A stretch of DNA of 64,000 nt from Pelagerythrobacter rhizovicinus (lineage in GTDB: Bacteria > Pseudomonadota > Alphaproteobacteria > Sphingomonadales > Sphingomonadaceae): NCBI RefSeq assembly GCF_004135625.1, contig NZ_SDPV01000001.1, forward strand, positions 1,238,501 through 1,302,500, given 5' to 3'. Every line of letters starts with the position of its first letter. Positions within the stretch are counted from its first letter, which is position 1. Position numbers and translations under genes: made by a program. Positions 55,928-62,271 of the stretch are shown piece after piece. Below the pieces are notes generated by a model. That model made no database searches. It was not told the origin of the DNA and saw nothing but the letters and a program-made list of their open reading frames with translations.

Positions 55928-56407
55928 ATGACGATTTCGGTAGGCGACAGAATTCCCGATGTGACGCTGGTCAAGGCGACCGAGAACGGGCCCGAGAAGG
56001 TCCAGTCAGGCGACTACTTCAAGGGCAAGAAGGTGGCGCTGTTCTCCGTCCCCGGCGCGTTCACCCCGACCTGCTCCGCTCGGCATCTTCCCGGCTATGT
56101 CGAGAAGGCGCAGGACCTGAAATCGAAAGGCGTCGACGAGATCGCCTGCACCGCCGTAAACGACGCCTTCGTGATGGGCGCCTGGAACCAGAACGCCGGC
56201 TCGAGCGACATCACCATGCTCGCGGACGGGAACGGCGAATTCGCCGAAGCGGTGGGACTGACGATGGATGGCAGCGGCTTCGGCCTCGGCAAGCGCGGCC
56301 AGCGCTACTCGATGATCGTCGAGGATGGCGTGGTCAAGGAACTCAATGTCGAGCAGCCGGGCGACTTCTCGGTCTCGAGCGCGGAGCATATGCTCGGCCA
56401 GCTCTGA
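55928..56407 (+). CDS. Peroxiredoxin of the Prx5/AhpC-TSA (redoxin) type
   Basis: This 159-residue thiol peroxidase reduces hydroperoxides. The peroxidatic cysteine is in VPGAFTPTCSARHLPGYVEK. The enzyme looks like the Prx5 group (GEFAEAVGLTMDGSGFGLGK). It starts at ATG 55928 with AAAGGAAAT upstream; the open frame extends further up but has no other good start. An intrinsic terminator follows, so it is monocistronic. Confidence 0.94.
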   Translation: MTISVGDRIPDVTLVKATENGPEKVQSGDYFKGKKVALFSVPGAFTPTCSARHLPGYVEKAQDLKSKGVDEIACTAVNDAFVMGAWNQNAGSSDITMLADGNGEFAEAVGLTMDGSGFGLGKRGQRYSMIVEDGVVKELNVEQPGDFSVSSAEHMLGQL

Positions 56408-56432
56408 TCCGATCATCAGCGGTGTTTTCATG

Positions 56433-56463
56433 AGCCGGGGCGCCCAAGCGCTCCGGCTTTTTT
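56433..56463 (+). terminator. Rho-independent terminator after the peroxiredoxin gene
   Basis: AGCCGGGGCGC and GCGCTCCGGCT form a stem with one mismatch around a CCAA loop, followed by a run of six T residues. Confidence 0.92.
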
Positions 56464-56555
56464 GCGCTCACGTACTAAGCCTCTTAACCTAGGATAAAAT
56501 AACTTTTTCTTTTCAGCTATTTAGGAACGAACACCGGTTGCCCTGATTTCACTGG

Positions 56556-57869
56556 ATGAGCCCCGAGGACACTCATCTGCAGGACAGGACATTCCGCATG
56601 GCTTTCAATCCGTTGGCTGAAAAAGGCATCCCGATAGAACGGCAGTTCCGCAACTGGTCGGAGCTGACCGGGCACACCTACAACACGAACGACGTTCACC
56701 CCTACACCCGCTGCCGCGTCATTCTGATGAACGGCATCGAGGTGGAAGCGATCGTCAATTCGCACAATGCCGCACGCCGGATCGCCGACACGGGGATCAA
56801 GCAGATGCTCGCTCTGGTGCGCAAGGCGGAACAGCAGCAACAGAAGGCGGTGAACTGGTTGATCCCCGGCAGCGAGAGCACGATCGCCAACACCATCGGC
56901 TATGAACAAGTGGCGGTAGATCTCACCAGTTGGATCGCACGGCACGAGCCCGACCCCTACCTGAACCAAGTCTACGAGTTCGGGGTGCTGGAGGATTACG
57001 ATCACCTCTACCGCTACGCCAATCTGATGGACCTCATGGGCGAGCGGCGGAAGGCGGAAGAGATCACCGGCGACCTGACCGAGATCCTGCCCGGCCGGCC
57101 GACAATCTTCCACCATCGCCATCCGCACGACGAATTGCGCCGGCCGATGACGGTGGAAGCTTCGAACTTCCAGTCGATCCTCAATGCGCTGACGGTCGTC
57201 TCCGCCGAGCAGCAGACGATGAATTACTACATGAATGTCGGCAATCGACCCGAGGACCCGATGGCACGCGCGCTCTATTGCGAGATCGCGATGGTCGAGG
57301 AGCAGCACGTCTCCCATTACGAGTCCATACTCGACCCGACCACGCCGGAACTCCTCAACCTGGCGCTGCACGAGTACAACGAGTGCTGGCTATACTGGTC
57401 GTGCATGCAGACCGAACCCGACCCGCGCATCCGCCAGGTCTGGGAACTGCATCTGGCAATGGAGATCGAGCATCTCCGCCTCGCCTGCGAGATGATGAAG
57501 GAAGTCGACCGCATCGACCCGGAGGAGATCTTCCCCCGCGACGGTGTGAGCGAACCCATGACCTTCGAGCCCAACAAGCGCTACGTCCGCGACGTCCTTG
57601 CCAGGACGCTCGACCTTACCGCCTACGATTCCGAGTTCGTCCCCGTCGGCGATCTGCCCGATGATCATCGATTCTTCGGATACCAGAACACCGTCAATGC
57701 CGGCGGTGTTCCGAGCGAGGAAGTGATCCGCAGACACCGCGAGGAAACAGGCGGCGAGTACCGCGTTGCGACGGAAGGCGAGCATCCCAATGCTTCGCTG
57801 CGTGAGAGCGGCACCTGCGAAGAAACGCCGTACGCCAAAGTCGAACAAGAGCACCTGGAGAACGCGTGA
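56556..57869 (+). CDS. Uncharacterised protein with ferritin-like diiron motifs
   Basis: The 437-residue soluble protein is not a named family that I recognise. Residues 195-315 contain a full four-helix diiron set: Glu218 (SAEQQ), E248xxH251 (MVEEQHVSHYE), Glu273 (LHEYNE) and E303xxH306 (AMEIEHLRL). The first half (90-165) repeats the pattern in weaker form (GYEQVA; VLEDYDHLYRY), so it may be a double ferritin-like protein. The C-terminal 60 residues are polar (VIRRHREETGGEYRVATEGE). A second possible start is ATG 56598. It overlaps the DUF4142 gene, also ferritin-like, so a joint role in oxidative or metal stress is inferred. Confidence 0.8.
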   Translation: MSPEDTHLQDRTFRMAFNPLAEKGIPIERQFRNWSELTGHTYNTNDVHPYTRCRVILMNGIEVEAIVNSHNAARRIADTGIKQMLALVRKAEQQQQKAVNWLIPGSESTIANTIGYEQVAVDLTSWIARHEPDPYLNQVYEFGVLEDYDHLYRYANLMDLMGERRKAEEITGDLTEILPGRPTIFHHRHPHDELRRPMTVEASNFQSILNALTVVSAEQQTMNYYMNVGNRPEDPMARALYCEIAMVEEQHVSHYESILDPTTPELLNLALHEYNECWLYWSCMQTEPDPRIRQVWELHLAMEIEHLRLACEMMKEVDRIDPEEIFPRDGVSEPMTFEPNKRYVRDVLARTLDLTAYDSEFVPVGDLPDDHRFFGYQNTVNAGGVPSEEVIRRHREETGGEYRVATEGEHPNASLRESGTCEETPYAKVEQEHLENA

Positions 57870-58417
57870 TGACCGGCAACGACGAGAAGCACGAGGGAGT
57901 GCGGCGCACGATGGACAAGGCCGGCGATGTGGTCGGCGGGATGGTTGGACGGATGACAGCCAGCACCGCCGGCTCCACCAGAGCAGACGAGTTCGTGAAG
58001 AGCGCGGCGATCGGCGACTTGTACGAGATCGCCGCGGCCAGGCTCGCGCTGCGGCGCTCCCGCACCGATGAAGTCAGGGCAGCGGCGACCAAGATGATAG
58101 CCGACCACACCACGAGCACGCACCACCTTCGCTCAGCGCTGCGGATGAATTCGACTCGCGGACTTCCAGCGCCGCCGCTCGAAATGGACGAAAGACGCAA
58201 GACGATGATCGACCACCTCAAGGCGGCGCCGGACGACAAGTTCGACAAGACCTACGTCGACCAGCAGGTTCTCGCGCATAAGGAAACCGTCGATCTGATG
58301 ACCGGCTTTCGCGAACACGGCGACAGCCCCCAGCTTCGCTCGCTCGCCGCGGGAACCGCGCCCGTTGTTCAGCGACACCTTGCGCATATGGAACGGCTGA
58401 GAGCACGGCTGGCGTAA
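57869..58417 (+). CDS. DUF4142-type ferritin-like protein
   Basis: This 182-residue protein starts at ATG 57869, which overlaps the previous stop (TGATG), with GGAG 7 nt upstream. It has helical repeats of the DUF4142 type (DEFVKSAAIGDLYEIAAARL, AATKMIADHTTSTHHL, FDKTYVDQQVLAHKETVDLM, VVQRHLAHMERL), each with the histidine pattern of that family. No signal peptide is seen, unlike many DUF4142 proteins. The role is unknown; members are linked to stress. Confidence 0.82.
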   Translation: MTGNDEKHEGVRRTMDKAGDVVGGMVGRMTASTAGSTRADEFVKSAAIGDLYEIAAARLALRRSRTDEVRAAATKMIADHTTSTHHLRSALRMNSTRGLPAPPLEMDERRKTMIDHLKAAPDDKFDKTYVDQQVLAHKETVDLMTGFREHGDSPQLRSLAAGTAPVVQRHLAHMERLRARLA

Positions 58418-58545
58418 GGTACCCCGCGAGAAGCGGAACAAAACCTTATCTGTGTCATTGCGGTCTTATCCTCGATCGATCGCTCGCAAGCATCGATGGC
58501 AGAGAGACCGTACGTGCTCCCGCTTGCAAGACTGGGGTGCACGAC

Positions 58546-59304
58546 ATGCCGCCGCACGGTTCTACCAATCTCCTCCCATTTCTGAATCGTCTGTTGAAAC
58601 GATCTCTCCTTTCGGATCGTGAGCAGGGGGAGATCCTCGATCTTCCGGTTCGCGTGAAGCAGGCTCAACCAAACGAAGATTTCGTAGGACTTGGAGAGAA
58701 GGTCGATCACGCGTGCTTCGTCCTGGAGGGGCTGGTGGGCCGCTTCGATCAGAACTCGCGCGGCGATCGTCAGATTACCGCATTGTATATTCCAGGTGAC
58801 ATGCCGGACCTTCATTCGGTGGTGCAGCCGACCGCGACCTCAGCGTTGCAGGCACTGTCGACCAGCATCGTCCTGGCAATTCCTCATGCCGCGCTGCGGG
58901 AGGCATCGCGCCAGCATCCCGCGATAGCCGAAGCATTCTGGCGCGATTGCATGGTCGACTCGATGGTTCTCGCGCAATGGGTCGTGAACGTGGGGCGCAG
59001 GGATGCGAAATCGCGCGTGGCGCACCTGCTTTGCGAGATGGCCCGGCGTTACGGGGTTGCGCCCACGGCCGGAAGGCTGGTGTTCCATCTGCCGATGACG
59101 CAGTGGCAATTGGCAGACGCGGCCGGGCTGACCCCTGTTCACGTCAACAGAACGCTCAAGGCACTGGCAAACATAGGGACTTCCTTCCGCATGAAGATGG
59201 TGCAGATCGACGACTGGGCTGCACTCGTCGAGCTCGGCGATTTCGACCCGACGTATCTGCAGGATGAAATGGAGCCCGAAGAGCGGATCAGGATCGTGCA
59301 ATAG
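58546..59304 (+). CDS. Crp/Fnr family transcriptional regulator
   Basis: This 252-residue protein has an N-terminal cyclic-nucleotide-type sensor domain (residues 20-140, HACFVLEGLVGRFDQNSRGD) and a C-terminal helix-turn-helix (MTQWQLADAAGLTPVHVNRT). It lacks the cysteine set of FNR, so it is not an obvious oxygen sensor. ATG 58546 has GGGG 8 nt upstream; GTG 58537 is an alternative. It may regulate the ferritin-like pair just upstream; that is inference from position. Confidence 0.9.
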   Translation: MPPHGSTNLLPFLNRLLKRSLLSDREQGEILDLPVRVKQAQPNEDFVGLGEKVDHACFVLEGLVGRFDQNSRGDRQITALYIPGDMPDLHSVVQPTATSALQALSTSIVLAIPHAALREASRQHPAIAEAFWRDCMVDSMVLAQWVVNVGRRDAKSRVAHLLCEMARRYGVAPTAGRLVFHLPMTQWQLADAAGLTPVHVNRTLKALANIGTSFRMKMVQIDDWAALVELGDFDPTYLQDEMEPEERIRIVQ

Positions 59305-59901
59305 CGAGGGTGGGGCGGCGTTCGCGCAGACGTCCGGCTCGGATCAATCCCACGCAGCCGCAAGCGCGATGACAATGGCCACTTCGGTAAAGTTTCCGCG
59401 ATAGAAGAAAGTTCGGCCCTGCAGATAGACAGTCACGCAATGGCCGGCGAGACACTTCCCGACCGCCTCGCGAACGCTGTTGTGAGACAAAAAAGTCGTT
59501 CCATTTCGCCACGCATCTCTGCGCAGTTCAGCCACACCCTAGACAATAGAGTTTTTCCGAAATTGCGATCCTCTTTGGAACAGATCATGACCATAGAGTA
59601 GACAGCAGGAGGATTGGGACAATAAAGTTCTTCCATTTCTGAGCTGCCAAATCGGGAGATTTCCGCCGTTCCGTTCTCCGAATCGGCCCGATTTCGCATC
59701 AAAGATTCTGCTCCCCGCGGGCTACCTCGCAGGTAAGGGCTTTCGTCCGCTCCGGCCCTTTATCCGCCAACTACGCTCTAGCGACCTATGGCCGGCCCTC
59801 ACCACAAACGCTGTCTCGTGAGTTCGAAATTGGAAGGTAACCTTCTGAGGCGCATGGACGGCAGAGGCGTACCTCACCACCTGTCCGCCGGCTCCGTAAT
59901 C
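59305..59901. other. Gene-poor stretch with an imperfect direct repeat
   Basis: No supportable gene is seen. A 63-codon frame on the minus strand (GTG 59535 to 59344) lacks a good ribosome-binding site and any known family. Two related 26-nt sequences, at 59482-59507 and 59614-59639, match at 21 positions (shared core GACAA, AAAGT and TTCCATTTC). Base composition is lower in GC than in neighbouring genes. The stretch looks like decayed DNA. Confidence 0.5.
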
Positions 59902-60120
59902 TTACGCGATCTTCAGCGCCTCCACCTTCTCGACTTCGTCCTTCCTCTGCACTGCCACGATCGCCAGGTCATAGGCCTGCTGCAAGTTCAGTCACATCTT
60001 CGGCGACGTGCCGAGCAGGCGTGCGAGCATGAGCGCCATCACGGAGGTAATCGCCGACTTGCCGGCCAGAATGTCGTGCAGCGCCTCACGGGAGATGCCC
60101 AGCTTCCCTGGCGATCCGAG
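59902..60120 (-). pseudogene. Broken HigA-family antitoxin
   Basis: Read on the minus strand, the fragment gives LGISREALHDILAGKSAITS, then ALMLARLLGTSPKM, a TGA stop, LNLQQAYDLAIVAVQRKDEV and a final TAA at 59902. This is the C-terminal part of a HigA-type antidote. The TGA replaces the usual TGG (Trp) before LNLQQAYDL. The N-terminal part is missing: a TAA stop lies a few codons upstream of the fragment. No higB toxin is seen nearby. Confidence 0.85.
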
Positions 60121-60783
60121 GCGTTAGGCACCGTAGCGGATACCGTTCGAGATTAAGGCACAGCAGTATCCCTTTTTTCCTATATTGTTGTCGAAAGGCG
60201 CAGCGTTCTATATTATATCAAATAGCGTGATTCTTACGATTCTTGTCTTAATACTGCAATACTATTATCCTAGAGGTCTCTGTGGACGCGCCAAGCCCTT
60301 CCAAACTTCACTCGGCGCGTCCACTTCTCCCTTAAGTCTCTCTTGACGTTCCGCCGTTACCCCACAAGTTGCCAACCCGAGCTGATGAGCCAGCGCATAG
60401 TCGCAGCCCCAAGGTCACGGTCCAGTTGGGCGGTCGCCAAGACGAAAGTGCCTGCATCCGATGAACAGCACTCGATTGACTTTCGTTCACCACATGCCTT
60501 GCTGCTCGCTTTCCCGGTTGGCCTTAAGCTTCTCAACTACGACTTTCCAAACCCATCTTCGGCGGATCGGCTACCGCCGACGACGTGCCTTCCTGCACGC
60601 TACTTTCAGGGGGCCGCTGCCGTAGTATTGCAGGACTTCATGCAAGCCGAAGTCAACCACCTTTTGAAAGCCTTCGATCGACGGCACCGCCAGCGCTGTA
60701 GCAAACGGTTCAACACGGGACTGCGGCCAGGATGAGATCGGCCAGAGGCATGGTCGCTCAGCTCCTTCTCCGTGCGGCCTGTT
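60121..60783. other. Gene-poor, partly AT-rich stretch
   Basis: The left part (60170-60280) is clearly more AT-rich than its surroundings (for example TCTATATTATATCAAATAG). A perfect 10-bp inverted repeat, TGGACGCGCC (60283-60292) and GGCGCGTCCA (60314-60323), follows. A minus-strand frame near 60590-60720 reads KVVDFGLHEVLQYYGSGPLK without a start and with stops on both sides, perhaps a gene remnant. Nothing else is supportable. Confidence 0.5.
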
Positions 60784-61398
60784 CTACGAGGCCGGAGTAT
60801 TCGCCGGCGAGGCTTGCTGCTGAGGCAGCCGCTCTCGTTCGAAGGTGATCGTCTGGATACGGGCATCCAGCCGCCGAACGACATCTGGGGTGAGGTCGTT
60901 GGCGAAGTTCCCTCCAAGCGCTGAGTTCCGATCGAGGATGAGACCGCATCCCTTCTCACCATAGACTTCCGCAATCACGGGCTGGGCCTCGCTCGCAATG
61001 CGCTCCAGCGCCTTGGCGCGGGTCGCCGCGATCTCGCGACTGCTGTGCGCGGCACGTTCCTGAAGTGCCTGCCAGCGCCTGGCGAGTTCCTCGCGGCGCT
61101 GGCGCGTCTCGGCATTGTCTGGTTGTCCTTCCAGTGCGCGTGCCTCGGTCTCGACCTGCGTGCGCTCGGCGTCAATCTCCGCCTGTGCGGTCTGGGCCAG
61201 CTCCTGCAGCCGCGCGGTGGCGGCCTTTCCGACCGCGGCGTTGGCGAACATCGCCTCCCGTGAGAGGAGACATACGCCCGGCACGACCGGGCCGCCAAGC
61301 GGCTGCACCGCCGGCGTGGGTTCATTGACAGTCTGCGCCGGAGCCGCCGTGGCGGCGCCGATCAGGAGAACGAAAGAAGCAACGGAACGGCGGATCAT
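60784..61398 (-). CDS. OmpH/Skp-family periplasmic protein
   Basis: This 204-residue protein starts at ATG 61398, overlapping the sapC stop (ATGA). Residues 1-22 are a signal peptide (FVLLIGAATAAPAQT). The mature part has the Skp/OmpH pattern: VCLLSREAMFANAAVGKAAT, a long charged coiled-coil (RQRREELARRWQALQERA) and a C-terminal EKGCGLILDRNSAL strand. Skp binds unfolded outer-membrane proteins in the periplasm. Being coupled to SapC and next to a large exoprotein, it may serve their export; this is inference. The main cell skp is usually near bamA, which is not here. Confidence 0.85.
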   Translation of the reverse strand: MIRRSVASFVLLIGAATAAPAQTVNEPTPAVQPLGGPVVPGVCLLSREAMFANAAVGKAATARLQELAQTAQAEIDAERTQVETEARALEGQPDNAETRQRREELARRWQALQERAAHSSREIAATRAKALERIASEAQPVIAEVYGEKGCGLILDRNSALGGNFANDLTPDVVRRLDARIQTITFERERLPQQQASPANTPAS

Positions 61399-62204
61399 GC
61401 GGGCACCTTCTTCGGCTTGGGTTCGTGCACGGGCTCCGGCGCGGCTTCGGATGCGTCTGCGCGCGCCTGGCGATCGAGGAGGCTGGAGAAGCGGTCGAGC
61501 GAGGCGAGGTGGAAGTGAACCCAAGCCAGATAGCCGTTCCCGTGCCACTCCTTGACTGCCTCGTCCGGCAGCCTGGCGAACCTCTCGCGGTCGACGATCT
61601 GGAAGCCTTCGAGCCCGAGCTTGCGCCCATCCGGCAGGGTCGCGTCGACACGGCGATCGATGAGCAGGTCCTCGGCCTTCAACGCTTCGGCGAAGGCGCG
61701 CGTCGCCCTGGCGTCGGACTGGAAGGCATCGCAAAAGGCGAGAGCCTGCCGGGTCAGCTCGGCGGGCTTGCCGTCCTCGAACAGCGGCGTGCCTTCACCG
61801 CCCGAACGCTCGATCCGCTCCGACGCGGCATCGACCGCCAGCACGAACTCGTCGGGTTTGCCGGTGGCGATGAAGCCGAAAGGATAGCGGCGCACATAAG
61901 CCGGAACGTAGCAGTCCAGGCTCCATTGACCGTCCTTTACGAACAGGTTCCGGCGCTGCAGTCCGAGCACCGCGACCAGCTGCGCGTCACCGGCGGCGAA
62001 CACGACCGGGTAGCAGCGTGCGGCGGCGGTCAGTTCCGCAGCCACAATGGGGACATAGGCCGCCTCTGCGGCGAAGGAGGCATCACCGCTCTTGAGCCGC
62101 CAATCGGCGTGGGCCGACGACGAAAGCGGCTGCGGATCGCGGTAGAACAGCGGAAGGCCGGCCTTGCCGGTGCCGCCCGCTTCGGGTGCAGGTTGAGTTG
62201 CCAT
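61395..62204 (-). CDS. SapC family protein
   Basis: This 269-residue protein matches the SapC family: PLSSSAHADWRLKSGDASFA, YVPIVAAELTAAARCYPVVF, YVRRYPFGFIATG, and FQIVDRERFARLPDEAVKEW. SapC proteins are encoded with S-layer or other surface proteins (first in Campylobacter), but their biochemical role is not clear. There is no signal peptide. The C-terminal tail is proline- and lysine-rich. It lies between the giant exoprotein gene (67 nt) and the OmpH gene (ATGA overlap). Confidence 0.9.
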   Translation of the reverse strand: MATQPAPEAGGTGKAGLPLFYRDPQPLSSSAHADWRLKSGDASFAAEAAYVPIVAAELTAAARCYPVVFAAGDAQLVAVLGLQRRNLFVKDGQWSLDCYVPAYVRRYPFGFIATGKPDEFVLAVDAASERIERSGGEGTPLFEDGKPAELTRQALAFCDAFQSDARATRAFAEALKAEDLLIDRRVDATLPDGRKLGLEGFQIVDRERFARLPDEAVKEWHGNGYLAWVHFHLASLDRFSSLLDRQARADASEAAPEPVHEPKPKKVPA

Positions 62205-62271
62205 GAACGTGCTCCTGGATGGGATAACCGAAGCCGCACTGACGGCTGCGGGGTGGATGCTCGCCTACGCC

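Noticed and set aside
56521-56555. EcfG-type promoter (GGAAC box) upstream of the ferritin-like gene.
   Set aside because: A GGAAC box is present at 56524, but no CGTT -10 element lies at the proper distance.
59344-59535. A 63-residue minus-strand ORF in the gene-poor region.
   Set aside because: It uses GTG without a clear ribosome-binding site, overlaps the direct repeat, and matches no family that I know.
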